From: Amyelois transitella
Taxonomy: Eukaryota > Arthropoda > Insecta > Lepidoptera > Pyralidae
NCBI RefSeq assembly: GCF_032362555.1
Contig: NC_083507.1
Coordinates: 7,381,001-7,445,000, forward strand
DNA length: 64,000 nt
Reading direction: 5' to 3'
Position numbers and translations under genes: made by a program. The first letter of the stretch is position 1, and every line of letters starts with the position of its first letter. Under the pieces are notes generated by a model. It had not been told where the DNA came from, made no database searches, and was given only the letters and a program-made list of their open reading frames with translations. Shown in pieces: positions 18,541-28,858 of this stretch.

Positions 18541-18693
18541 AGGTATTCAGTTGAGATAAATCTCAATCTGCGTTGTATACCGTTGATATCCACTTCCACT
18601 GCGTGGGCTGTGGAAGTCGACATGTGGAAATTAAATGTTATTCAATGTTATAAGTAGGTTTTTTTTATTATTTATCATCTATCGCAGCTTACC
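18541..18693 (+). promoter_or_regulatory. Probable 5' region of the secreted-peptide gene
   Basis: A short dyad, TTGAGATAAATCTCAA (18551-18566), contains a GATA core and lies about 130 bp before the ATG. TCGCAG precedes CTTACCATGGG, so the start codon may lie just after a splice acceptor with a pyrimidine-rich tract at 18659-18686. GATA sites are common in fat-body and gut promoters of insects; that link is inference. Confidence 0.25.
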
Positions 18694-18960
18694 ATGGGTC
18701 GTCTCTTTATAATCTTTATATTAATGCTCCTTCTATGTGAGGTATTATCACATCCGAAAAGAGTTAAACGTGTTGAAATGTCCGAGGAGGTGAAGGACCG
18801 CCCTATCTTAAGGTCTGGTTGGCTAGATTCCCCATTCAACTTTCAAAATGGTTGTCCTAATGGTTACCATATGGACGCTTCTGGACAGTGCAGAGAAGTT
18901 TGGGAAGACGATGGAAGTGACAACGGGAATGAAGAGTATTATGGTGACTTTTACTCTTGA
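18694..18960 (+). CDS. Small secreted peptide precursor, 88 aa
   Basis: The start has a strong context (ACCATGGG). Residues 1-19 form a clear signal peptide (MGRLFIIFILMLLLCEVLS). Next comes HPKRVKRVEM, with a dibasic site that could be cut by a proprotein convertase. The core carries only two cysteines, in CPNGYHMDASGQCREVW, probably one disulfide loop. The tail is acidic and Tyr/Gly-rich (EEYYGDFYS). AATAAA at 19013-19018 lies 52 bp after the stop. The two-Cys 'CPxGY...GxCR' pattern recurs in small insect secreted peptides, but I cannot name the family. It is likely an extracellular peptide made by fat body, gut or gland. Complete as a single exon unless there is a 5' leader exon. Confidence 0.8.
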   Translation: MGRLFIIFILMLLLCEVLSHPKRVKRVEMSEEVKDRPILRSGWLDSPFNFQNGCPNGYHMDASGQCREVWEDDGSDNGNEEYYGDFYS

Positions 18961-19144
18961 ATTTTAGTGATTTTCTTTTTGAATCTTTTGTACGAAATAT
19001 AAGTGAGTGAAAAATAAATTATATTTAATTGAATTTCCAATCAATGAATAGTGATGAAATCCTGGTGTGTTTGGTGAATTTCAATTTCAATTCATGTATT
19101 GCATATCATTTTGTACATTTTAGTACTACTATAATACTTAGTCA
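18961..19144. terminator. 3' end and polyadenylation signal of the secreted-peptide gene
   Basis: AATAAA at 19013-19018 is followed by T/A-rich DNA. No other signal is nearer. Nothing else is recognised in this interval. Confidence 0.5.
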
Positions 19145-19425
19145 CTATTTGGTCATGTGGAGAGGATGAATGAAAGCAGGTTGACTAAGCAGATGCACAA
19201 GGAGAGTGTGGAGGGAAAGGTAGAGGTGGGAAGGCCTAGACGAACGTATCTAGATCAAATTAAAAACGTCTTGACAAAGTTTCAGTCAAGAGTACCCGAA
19301 ACCGCCGAGCTTGCATGAAGAGAGTTAATGTGGATGAAGTGAAAGGTGAAAGTATGCAGAGATCGTGGCAAAAGGCGTGATTTTATTTATCCGGAAAAAA
19401 GGCGTGATTTTATATATGTATCTAT
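19145..19425 (+). repeat. Repeat family A, longest copy
   Basis: This copy extends further 5' than the others. It starts near GGTCATGTGGAGAGGATGAA and continues through GTGGGAAGGCCTAGACGAAC and TATCTAGATCAAATTAAAAA to ACCCGAAACCGCCGAGCTTG and a GTGATTTTAT...TATGTA end. The 5' half reads GHVERMNESRLTKQMHKESV and GRPRRTYLDQIKNVL, which is typical of the last residues of insect LINE reverse-transcriptase polyproteins. Small deletions break the frame. It is probably a 5'-truncated insertion. Confidence 0.65.
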
Positions 19426-20078
19426 GTCACTGTTATAATAATGGGCACAACAGTGACTATTGTACCTATAAGGTATGCACCTTGCAGCTTCTTCCTCATG
19501 ATTTGTGAGGTTCAGTCGATCAGACGGGGAGGTGAGGTAGGTAGAGCGATCATAGCAGTAGCATAACTTTCTACTAGATGAACAGCGGGGTACAGAGTTA
19601 TAGTAGTTAGAATGGTTATTGCTTCACTACATAGGTAGTATAAAACAAAGTCGCTATTTTAGTCTGTTTGTCTGTATGCTTAAATCTTTAAAATTACGCA
19701 ACGGATTTTGATGCGGTTTTTTGTAACAGGTAGAGTGAATCAAGAGGAAGGTTTTTATGTATAATAACATTTATAATTTTGCACCCGTGCGAAGCCGGGG
19801 CGGGTCGCTAGTTTGGTATAAAGTAAGAAATTTTTAGGATGGTCACGAAGTAGGTAGGTGTGGGTAGGAAGAAATACTTTTCCGCTTACAAAACGTTAGG
19901 TACGTAAGTTAATTTGCGAATCTGTCATAATAACGTGGTTGTACGCTGCTCAATACAAATGAATACAAAAAAAACAACAAAACTGTTTCACTCTATTTGT
20001 GGGTAGGTATATACAGATCCAATAACATTTAATTTCCAGATTTTAAAAATTTGTCTTCGAAATGTCTTCTACATCAGT
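19426..20078. other. Intergenic stretch with a repeat-like centre
   Basis: At 19640-19810 the text TTTGTCTGTATGCTTAAATC, ACGCAACGGATTTTGATGCG and GCACCCGTGCGAAGCCGGGG resembles the 3' end of a common insect dispersed element that closes with CGGGTCGCTAGTT. I cannot assign its family. There is no gene. Confidence 0.4.
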
Positions 20079-23000
20079 CTAATTGCGAGGCACAAAGGGA
20101 GCGATGTATTTCCAGGTTTCCAATTGTTCTAAGAATGGGTTTCCAAATTCTACAATTAAGATGGACGTGACGAAAGAGATAGCACCTTGGAACCGGTTGA
20201 CGTAGCCGATAAGAATCTCTTCAGTAAAGGCGTTCGCGATAGCATCGAAGTCCCCTCCCCCGATGACACCAACCATTTCAGACTGAAAATTATTAGTAAA
20301 CACTTTTAGTCACTTATTGCAATGCAAATATCTTTAGAATACTTATAAGTATAATACACTTATTGACGTCACATAACTTAAATCTAATTATAACTACTAC
20401 CGCTTCCAAAGGTACCTACAAAGTTAGGTGTCTATTGTTACTCTCACGATAAATAACTCATTACCAGAGATCGGATATTCGGATGCATATTTACCTAAAG
20501 TTGGGGTGTTGGGTAAGTATGGAACGTACTTTTGTACCTCAAAAATTCCGGGATTCGGCATTGATACACTTAATGTTCTAATTATGTATTCGAATGCAAA
20601 TTTACCTAAAGTTGAGGTGGAAAAAATCACGCGGTATAATTCTGGAATCCCGGTACGGTAGGTAGGTAATTTTTTAATAAATATGATCATCCATCACTTA
20701 TGTTTATAAAGGTGTTTATCATACCTAATATACGATAAGTTTCAATTTCTTGTTTAATAAAATTTCCGGGATTCAAAATAATTCGAATCCCGAAAGCAAG
20801 AAGCCTCCTCCATACTTTCTTAGCCAAAATATGAGTTTAGGTAAATATGCATCCGATTATCCGATCTCTACCCATTACTTATAATACGAAAGTCATTTAA
20901 TTCAACGAACTTGTTGATTTTTAATTGATTTTTAAGACCGGGTAACGTTAAGGCAGTTAACATGGGGAGATTGCACCTTACTCTTATCGTAGATCTTTTA
21001 ATCGAGATACAGCAAGGACTATATGAGGAGGAGTATACGAGTCTTGAACCTTATTGGAGTAGGTATTGGATCTTGGTTTCACAAGTTGTTGTTGCTTGAA
21101 TGAGCAGGTTTCCGATGCTTTTCCCTCACCGTGGAGCATCGGAATTAATAACAACATAACTCGGAAAATGAGCCATTGGTAGGTCTATTGGCCGAGGTGG
21201 GATTTGAACCTGTACCTTATCGAGCGGCAGGGATGTTTCGGCTCGACCGCCACAACGCTACGTCACATAAGAGTATTGCATCTTGCATCAATAAAAGCTA
21301 CCTACGTAGGTAATTTACCAGTCTATTTAATAAACCAACCTTGAAACTCGGAATTTCGAAGGAAGCTCCTTCAACTCTGTCGATAAGGACTGACTTTTCA
21401 TCCTCTGACTGTTTCAAATGAAGGACGCAGCGTATCGTATAGTTTTCGATAACAAACCTGCAAGAAAAATGAGAATTCAAAAACATTAATGCTTGATATG
21501 ATGTCCTAATAATCTTATTTTAGGTCAAATAATAATCAACAAGATAACTTGGGATTCTTCTTGTAGGCGATGGCTAGCAACTTGTCATTTTCAATCATCA
21601 CTAAGCTGGACTTGGCCTTCCTTTTCAAGACAGTTTGTTCTGTCAACCCCGCAAAGGATAAAGACGTGATTATATGTATGTCTGTAAGATATTTTTTGGA
21701 ACGCTATTAACCAAAATGAGACTGCTATACTTAAAAGTTCCAGTGACAAACTGAAACTTTTAACTATAGCAGGCTTTAGATTTTCATTTAAGTATGTATT
21801 CCACTGTAACCTAGACGTCACCTTTAGCATTAAAGGATTTTCGGTGCTCTGAAATTTTGGTTTATTTCGTTCAATTTTGAGGTGCAAATTGTTACAGGTC
21901 TTTCATGTCACTTAGATAAAACGAAATTTTTTAAAATTACAAAAGTTGTCAATAAGAACTAGTTAGGTTACCTAAGTACCTAGCTTAGGGGAGACCTGGG
22001 TGAGTTGTGACAGAGGAGAGTTGTGACAGCGATGATTTCTGAAAATTCGTGACCGTTAGCCGGACAGCAACAGCGCACAATAGTCTCTCTTGTGACGCGC
22101 TATTTGTCGCAGTAAGCACGGGGGCCCATGGCAAGTGGTTGCAAGAGCACGACGACGGCACGAAAAAATATCCAAAAAGTAAGTTTTTTTATAAATATTT
22201 TGATTGTGTTTATATCACAACCTATAACACTAACACGGGTTTTCATTATTTTTTTATGGAGCATGTCTATTTAAGTTTCTAAGCATGGTAATATTTTATT
22301 GTGTATGCATCTTGTTTCGAAATTACAAAATAATATTCCGACGGTGTCATGATTTTTGCCACCTAGGAGAGTTGTGACAGCGTGTCACAACTCTCCTAGG
22401 TGGCAAAAATACGTGTCTAGAGCTTGTACTCCTCTTGCTACTGTCTCTAATGTGTTCTCTTCAGAATCAGTAGGCAGTTACCAAAAGCTGCACCAAGAAA
22501 AAAGAACCAGCCTAATAGACGCAAGATCAAGTCAGCGGTGCTAACCAACACACCTATCAAGAATGAAATTGCTGCTATAGAAGAAAAAAGGAAGTTAAAA
22601 AGTATGAAAAAGCGTGTTTTGACCGAAAAAGAGAAGAAACCTAAGAAAGCCAAGAAAATCAACAAGAAGGGTGAAGGCGATATAGATGAAGATGCGGAAA
22701 ATGATTGCTTTTGCTTATGCTGCCTTGAACCTTATGAAAATAGCAGATCAAATGAGAAGTGGGTTCAGTGCCTGAATGCAAAGGCTGGTTTCACGAAGAC
22801 TGCACTGGAGGCGAGCTGCAATATGTCTGTCATAATTGTTTGTCCGATTAGATTGATAATTTTACCTCCTTATAAAACTATTTATCTCTTATCAATAACA
22901 TCAAATAATTAATGTTTTTTTTAAGTTTAATGTCATTCTAGTTCCTATATTCATGACAAAAATGATAATTATATTACTTTTATGCAAAATTATGTGTTTT

Positions 23001-25612
23001 TTGTTTATATTCCCATAATATTATTTTTATTTATCTAGAAATAAAATTGTCACAACTTACCTCGGTGTTAGGAGAGTTGTGACAAAAGGAGTACCTCTAG
23101 TTTTTTCAAAAATGCTCAGAAACCTTCCACTTTTTATTGACTTATGTGATAGTTTTTGAAAGAGTAAGGGTTACGCTATAATATGATATAGAATTTATAA
23201 TTGTGCTGTGATTCTCCGACGAGATATACTCCTTAAAGCAAAAATTGTCACAACCTTCCTAGGTCTCCCCTACTATTTGAGATAGACTTGAAAAACTTTA
23301 CAAATGTGGAAGTACCTTGTTGGGCCCTTTCCATATAGGGGAATAGCGTTGTAGAGGTCACCAACTAGGTCATATTCACCTGAAACAAAAAACTCAGGTT
23401 AATAACACACTAAAAAAAAGAAATATTGGAGTCGGATCATACCTATTCTGGCTAATAACTTTTGTAAAAGGGAACCGCCTCCAATTTATATCCTCCTCTT
23501 TTAAAATCGGTTAAAAATCCAAAAGGCAGCTAAAAAGAAGGTGTATATTAAAGTGCTTACCTGCATCTATATCAATACGTGGAAACACGATTTCCAGGTC
23601 AAATGTCATAGCCCTTAGGTCGAGATTGCTCTTAGGCACTTCGAAACCGCCCAAACCAGTCACCAAAACATCTCTCAGTTTTAGTTGAAGGCTGAAATAT
23701 ATACATTCATATAATTACACCTATATCGCTTGTTAGGTAGACAGAGCCAACAGTTTTGAAAAGACTAATAAGCCACGTTCAGCTGTTTGGCTTAATGATA
23801 GAATTGAGATTCAAATAGTGACAGGTTGCAAGCCCATCGCCTAAAAGGAGAATCCCAAGCCCACAAGCCTATCCCTCAGTCGCCCCTTATTCATTCTATT
23901 GGTGTTATTGGTTTCTATTGGTGACGGGAACTCCATGGAGCCGAAAAAAATACGACGGAAACAGTATTTTTATTGTTAGTAGGTACCTACACCTTAGGTT
24001 TGTACCTTTTGTAATGAAGTATAGCAATTTACAAAAGAAATAGGTGCGTACCACGTAGGTACGTATAAGTACATTTATATATATAACTATAAATACCTAC
24101 ATCAAATGTAAGTAGATAGGTACGTGTTCATTGTACTACATTTACAATTTGTGCTGAAGTACAAAGTGATTATACTGATTATCCTATGAAAATCACACCA
24201 CACAAACCGTATTTAGATCACAATCACACTCGGTTGATTAACACATCTGAACTGATAACAGAATATTAAGTAAGCATCTTTGTTAAATTTAATTTATACC
24301 TAAATAAAATCACGTCTATATCCATTGCGGGGTAGACCGAGCCAAAGCAGTTTTGAAAAGATTTTGGCTGGGGTTCAGATTCAAATAGCGACAGGTTGCT
24401 AGCCCATCGCCTACAACAAAAATCCCAGGTTTATTAGCCTTTCCCTCAGTGGCCTTTTACGATGTCCATGGGAAATATGGACTGGTCCTATTGTGTATAG
24501 TGCCGGAAAGCACACATATAATAAAGCTTAAAAATCGGAATAATCTGATTTCTATAGTATAGATGTATATTTTTTTTGATAAGCACATCAGACAAATTAC
24601 AGCCAGCGATTCAAATATTACAATACAATAGGTTAATCCCAATAGGTTCCTTTCTAAGAACTTACTTACTTGATAAGGCCAGCAGGAATGTTCAAATCGA
24701 GGTGATCCAAGACTAGGGGGTCGAGGGGTGGGAAACCAAAGATGACTGAGCCATTGTTGATGACTCTTCTGACGTAGGCGATCAGCTGACGGATTAACGC
24801 GTTCAACAGGATATTACGCTCTTGTGGGTCATTGCTGATTTCTGCGGACGAAAGAATATAATTTGATAGTGAATAGGTAGAATGTAATTTTATAGTGAGT
24901 TTGTCTTCATTAGGTAGCTATCTGTTTTAACACTCCGATCGTTTCTATAGCTGCAGATCGTTTCTTTTTTTCACAGGAAAAGCACAAACGGTTACAGGAT
25001 GTTGACGTTCTCTATATAATGTGAATTTAAAAGATACCTTTTATTCACCCGGGAGAGTGTGGGACTCCTGGCATCTAATGTGTCAGCCTACCCACTAAAA
25101 CCCCTCCGGTGCGCCCTTTTCGCCATTTTGAGGACATCATGGGATCGCATGGCATTTCACCACAATGCCCTCCAGCTCCCCTGTGCGACTTGCCAGAGAC
25201 TCTTACCGTTTAGGCGACCAGTAAGTTGCTGGCCGCCCTTCTTACTTCAGGGTCAAAATTTGCCCCTAATGAGGCAGTAAGCGCGCGCGATATCGCGCAC
25301 GCCTTCTGCCCCCCCGTCCCCGACGATGTAGGGGCGCGAGATACCTAGTAGTTATTTAAAGCGCTTCATAACGCGCACTCTTTCTCTGCAGATTATGGAT
25401 TCCATAAGTAGCATCTCATCCTAAACTCTCGGTCCCAGTTTCAATTTCAAACAAAATATACTACCTTTGAGAGTAAGTAAATATTATTTATGCCCACGAT
25501 TACCATACGACTTATTTATACCTGACGTCATTGGCTGCAAGATATCTTGCTTCTCAACTCTGGGCGCGGCCGCAGCCAACGCGCACAGCATCAACACCAA
25601 AACTAATTTCAT
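20079..25612 (-). CDS. Secreted TULIP-type lipid-binding protein A (group-7 allergen / JHBP-like), 259 aa
   Basis: Exons in coding order: 25522-25612, 24670-24841, 23561-23691, 23316-23379, 21340-21457, 20079-20282. Phases close over 780 bases. Residues 1-16 are a signal peptide (MKLVLVLMLCALAAAA). The mature chain starts with a long helix (NALIRQLIAYVRRVI), then DPLVLDHLDLNI, a beta-rich half with VTGLGGFEVP and FDLEIVFPRIDIDAGEYDL, and a C-terminal half ending FVPRN. The order and the GL-x-x-F and EYDL motifs fit the TULIP fold of group-7 allergen, JHBP and takeout proteins, which carry hydrophobic ligands in the haemolymph or gut. Oddly, the mature chain has one Cys and lacks the N-terminal Cys pair of classical JHBP/takeout. 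The introns hold a MITE, a SINE and a pogo-like transposon. ATTAAA on the minus strand near 20027 may be the poly(A) signal. Confidence 0.82.
20466..20869. mobile_element. 404-bp MITE with ~34-bp terminal inverted repeats
   Basis: The left end reads AGAGATCGGATATTCGGATG then CATATTTACCTAAA. The right end is the reverse complement with a two-base difference (GATAATCGGATG). An inner block TATTCGAATGCAAATTTACC, near 20587, repeats part of the left end. There is no transposase. It sits in the last intron of lipid-binding gene A. I could not decide the target duplication; ACC on both sides is possible. Confidence 0.78.
21040..21262 (-). repeat. tRNA-derived SINE, minus orientation
   Basis: Read on the minus strand it starts AGCGTTGTGGCGGTCGAGCC, then has a B-box GGTTCAAATCC (21200-21210) followed by CACCTCGGCCAATAG. 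It continues into CTCCACGGTGAGGGAAAAGC, as in the plus copy at 42785-43140. The two copies share A- and B-box arrangement. It lies in the last intron of lipid-binding gene A, close to exon 5. Confidence 0.7.
21560..21690 (+). repeat. Repeat family B, partial
   Basis: TTGGGATTCTTCTTGTAGGC, GGCGATGGCTAGCAACTTGT, then GTTCTGTCAACCCCGCAAAG and GACGTGATTATATGTATG follow the block order of the longer copy at 49215-49480. The middle part is deleted. Confidence 0.55.
22352..22410. repeat. 59-bp perfect palindrome inside the pogo-like element
   Basis: Two 28-base arms (left beginning ATTTTTGCCACCTAGGAGAG) are exact reverse complements around a 3-base GCG centre. Each arm carries the GGAGAGTTGTGACA motif found at the element ends. 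It may be a nested end-to-end fusion, or an internal binding-site dyad. Confidence 0.9.
22455..22850 (+). pseudogene. Remnant of transposase C-terminus with PHD-type zinc finger
   Basis: A Lys-rich stretch (KKPKKAKKINKKGEGDIDED) leads into CFCLCCLEPYENSRSNEKWV. Next come CQ-type cysteines and, after a one-base frameshift near 22775, ECKGWFHEDCTGGELQYVCH, NC, and a stop near 22850. The order C-C-C-C-H-C-C-C fits a PHD-like finger. Such fingers end several insect pogo-like transposases as I recall them. The DDE core is absent and there is no proper ATG, so this is a dead internal fragment. Confidence 0.7.
23725..23950 (-). repeat. Repeat family B in lipid-binding gene A intron
   Basis: CAGAGCCAACAGTTTTGAAA, GATAGAATTGAGATTCAAAT, GTGACAGGTTGCAAGCCCAT and CCTATCCCTCAGTCGCCCCT occur in the same order as in the other family B copies. 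The TATG tail lies at the low-coordinate side, so the copy is in minus orientation. Confidence 0.65.
24300..24480 (-). repeat. Repeat family B, second copy in lipid-binding gene A
   Basis: ATTGCGGGGTAGACCGAGCC, GATTCAAATAGCGACAGGTT, CCCATCGCCTACAACAAAAA and TTTACGATGTCCATGGGAAA match the neighbouring copy at 23725-23950. Both are in the same orientation and about 360 bp apart. Confidence 0.65.
25045..25345. repeat. GC-rich repeat-like island in intron 1 of lipid-binding gene A
   Basis: A 300-bp patch of high GC (GTGTGGGACTCCTGGCATCT ... CCCCCCGTCCCCGACGATGT) has no splice-compatible exon. It contains the palindrome GCGCGATATCGCGC near 25284-25299. The composition is unlike both exons and introns here. 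It may be a fragment of a non-LTR element or Helitron, but I cannot assign it. Confidence 0.35.
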
Positions 25613-26483
25613 TCTGAAAATTAATTTTCGTATATTAGAATTCGGGATAGTATAAGACTATAGAAGTACCGAGTTATTTATTACTTATGACACTTATTAA
25701 TTAAAAAATCGTTGCAACCTTGGAATAACCACTACGAGTCGTTTGCATGTTGCATCCTTCGCGTCTCAATTCGGAGTTTTATTTGCGCAAAAATCTGCGT
25801 GCGTTGCAAGACGACGACAAATCAGTTTCAAAATCGATATCTTTATTTTGTTCTTCATTCGATTTATATGATTTTAATCGACTCAACGGAGTTTTGAAAA
25901 CAAACTAATGGTCATGAATAACTATGTATCATACCCCAACTAAACCCTCATGTTTCATCCATTAGGTTTCAGTTAGTTGTTTTCCGGTACATAATTGTAA
26001 GTAGGTTCTGATATTTTCTTTCCATCTTGCTGAGAAAATGGCTCACAGATAGGACTTGATGACATTTTTAACACAAATATTCAAATCAACAGACGTACAT
26101 ATCGATAAAAAATTAAAAAGTAAAATCTCACCTGAAAGTGTCACGATTAGCAAGCTACTGTGGCGAACCTTGACAATAACACTTATTAAATCAATGCTAA
26201 TCTATCTACGTAGGGAGCTGATGATCTGAGATTTGCGAATTATGATAAATTAATCAAAAACACGCTGTTATCGAACAATCACTGCCGTGTACCTTTATCT
26301 TTAGAGTAGTATGTAATTATATGATATCTTTATGAAAAAAAAAATATTTCAAACCAGAAATAGCCATTAAACCAGTAGATACAATTCTGTAATTAACCAA
26401 TTAAGTATATGTACCTTTAATAAAACGAACAGAATTATCTTTTAATTTTTTATGGGTTTATTAGTAAAATTTTGATTGAGTTT
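25613..26483. other. Intergenic spacer between the two lipid-binding genes
   Basis: This 870-bp spacer holds the promoter of gene A and the 3' end of gene B. The minus-strand AATAAA (plus TTTATT at 26457-26462) lies 22 bp after the gene B stop and is its likely poly(A) signal. No TATA box is certain. Confidence 0.5.
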
Positions 26484-28858
26484 CTAAAGAATCGTGGCCA
26501 AAATTTGCCATGTGTCGAACTTGTCTAATACAGGGTTGAGAAGGTCCATGCTAGGTTGGGTGTAGATAGATGCGAAGTAGCCGTTGAACCGGTTGATGTA
26601 GCCAGCCAGAAGATCCCCAATCATGGCGTTAAATATGTCATCGAAATTGTCGTCCAGCTGGGTAGTTGACTGTAAGATTTAGGAGATTATTTCAAACAGC
26701 CATAAATTAAAAAGGCAAGTAAAATATCAGTCCAGATACAATGTTAGTTTGAATCTTAATTCCATCATGAAACCATACAGCTGGGCACGGCCTTTCAGTC
26801 TTTTCGTAGCTGTTGGCTCTGTCTAATGTATGTATGCTATGTATAATGTTAGACCGATGCCGGTGCACGAGGACCAAACAAAGATTAGGTAGAGGGAGAG
26901 AGAGTGAGTGAGAGAGAGAGAATTATCCTTACCGCAATTTTTTCGATGAAGAATTTGGGATTTTCGACTCTGTCAACTAGTATTGACTTGCCATCTTCAG
27001 ACGGTTTCAAAAAAATCTTTCCCAGGACTGTTAAATGATGCACTTGAAGGCTGAGGGCATAATGAAGTAAATTAATAAGTGCCTAGATACGTATGATCAA
27101 TATATTCTTTTATTAAGCCATTCAGCTATTGTTTTTTTTTAATTAAGCATATAACTTCTACTATTATACTTGGCCTAAGTACCTATCATTGCCAAAATCA
27201 AACTTGTTAACTTGGTCAGGTAATGTCAAAATTAGATGCTTACTCAAATTTTCCTCGGCCCTCCAATGGTATTGCTGTCCAAATATCACCCTCCATCTTA
27301 TAGTTACCTTAAAAAATAAGGCAATAAATTTATAAAAAAAAGCCATGTAATAAGTTTTAATGAATATAATTGAAACCATAAAATAGGCTGAAATGTTTAT
27401 GATTTTATGTAGGTAAGTAGGTATTTTGAATAATACAAACCTGAAACAATTCGAAGCAGTGGAAATATGATCTTTGTATCGATAGATACCTCTGTTTCAT
27501 CAAAATCTGACTTTATCACGTAAAAGTCAGATAAACCTGTGAGTCTGGAATCTGTCATGTTTATGTGGAGCCTGAAATTATATAAGTTTGTTATGTTCCT
27601 GAACAGATACGATAATAAGTAGGTAATTTGTGGTACTTATAGGTAAAAATTACTGTCAAACCCGGGTAGTTACTGCCTATAAATAATAGCGCTTTATTTT
27701 CCCGGTACACAGCTTGTCTCCCAAGTAAGAAAAAATCTAAATGTGTGATTTTTCTCAGATTTCTCTTCCGCGCAGATGTATAACATCTGCGATCAGATCA
27801 CCTTGGGGTTTGTTCTTCTTTTAGGAGGTGTTGTGGCCTCCTCCCCCTTATGAGATACAAATCATGTAGGTATGACTGCTTCTTTAGCATGTGGTTCTAT
27901 TTCTCTCTTATCTTTGCGTGTACAACCTTCCAATCGCTGTGCACATTCGTTTCATAACATTCTCTCTCTACTTTTTTCAGTAAGTATCATATTAAATATT
28001 GTAGTACCTGAAATGTTTTTCTTCGATAGTGGCCTTTATATCGTTTTCGTATGGATCCAAAACCGGCACGCCCTTTTCATCGCTGCCATTTCTGATCAAA
28101 TTCCTCATCATCTCAAACAATTGGTGGATTACTGCATACTTAGAAAATCTTACAGGGCCTGAAAGATCTGCAACAGATCATTAAGGTCTTCTTATCGAAG
28201 TCATGTTATATGGATATGATAAAATTGACTCCACAAAAAGGTATGTTAGATATTGAGGCATTTTGCAGACGCGGAGTTTTCACATAGGTTTTTTTTAAAG
28301 ACTGCATGATAAAGATACGCTACATGCTGAGTAGAGATTTAGGATCGGCTGGTCCTCGTACACAAACTTACTTAGTCTTCAATAGAAGAATATTACCTAA
28401 GTAAGAACTGGAGTTGGTTTATTGCTATTTCATTCGTTTTAGAATGCCAACACTTGATTGGGATCTGAAGTACGCCATATATTTATTTTATCATCAAAGC
28501 TACATTATTACACCAGGTACTACATACATACATAAAATCACGCCTCTTTCCCGGAGGGGTAGGCAGAGACTAGATACCTTTTTCTTTCGCTTCATCCACA
28601 TTCATAACTCTCTTCATGCAAGCTCGGCGGTTTCAGGTACTTATCTATGAAATACTTAATAAAGCTACTATAGGAACCTATAGAAAATCTCAATTAAGTT
28701 ATTCACATTTGTGTGGAGATACCTACTTAAATATGTACATATGTACAGATAGAATATGTATATAAATAAAATTGTAAAATTTTTAATTACATACTCGCAC
28801 TTGCCAGATTTTCCACATTGATGACTGCGAAGAGAACGCTCAGCAAAACAAACTTCAT
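26484..28858 (-). CDS. Secreted TULIP-type lipid-binding protein B (group-7 allergen / JHBP-like), 240 aa
   Basis: Exons in coding order: 28795-28858, 28008-28167, 27441-27571, 27244-27307, 26933-27050, 26484-26669. Exons 3, 4 and 5 are 131, 64 and 118 bp, exactly as in neighbouring gene A, with the same phases, so the two arose by tandem duplication. The chain starts with a signal peptide (MKFVLLSVLFAVINVENLAS). The middle has LTGLSDFYVIKSDF, IFPLLRIVSGNYKMEGDI and WTAIPLEGRGKF, the counterpart of gene A's GLGGFEVP and EYDLVGDL. The C-terminal exon reads DDIFNAMIGDLLAGYINRFN and ends LATIL. The mature chain has no cysteine at all. Its likely role is binding hydrophobic ligands outside the cell. 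Low identity to gene A outside motifs implies an old duplication. Confidence 0.82.
26770..26925 (+). repeat. Repeat family B fragment followed by an (AG)n run
   Basis: GAAACCATACAGCTGGGCAC, GGCCTTTCAGTCTTTTCGTA and TGTTGGCTCTGTCTAATGTA are family B blocks with a short TATG tail. An AG-rich microsatellite follows at about 26890-26921, close to the donor after exon 5 of gene B. Confidence 0.55.
28510..28640 (-). repeat. Repeat family A in intron 1 of lipid-binding gene B
   Basis: ACATACATAAAATCACGCCT, TTTCCCGGAGGGGTAGGCAG, TTTCGCTTCATCCACATTCA and ATGCAAGCTCGGCGGTTTCA are the reverse complement of the family A copy at 14430-14640. The copy is truncated at the 5' side. Confidence 0.65.

Larger units (their letters stand above)
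21988..23270 (+). mobile_element. Defective pogo-like DNA transposon flanked by TA
   Basis: Ends GGGGAGACCTGGGTGAGTTG and, reversed, GGGGAGACCTAGGAAGGTTG are inverted repeats directly flanked by TA at 21986-21987 and 23271-23272, the hallmark target of the Tc1/mariner/pogo superfamily. The motif GAGAGTTGTGACA recurs inside and near both ends in both orientations, as expected for transposase binding sites. Only a remnant of a PHD-finger C-terminal domain is left inside. The element fills most of the intron between exons 4 and 5 of lipid-binding gene A, ending 45 bp from exon 4. Confidence 0.85.
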
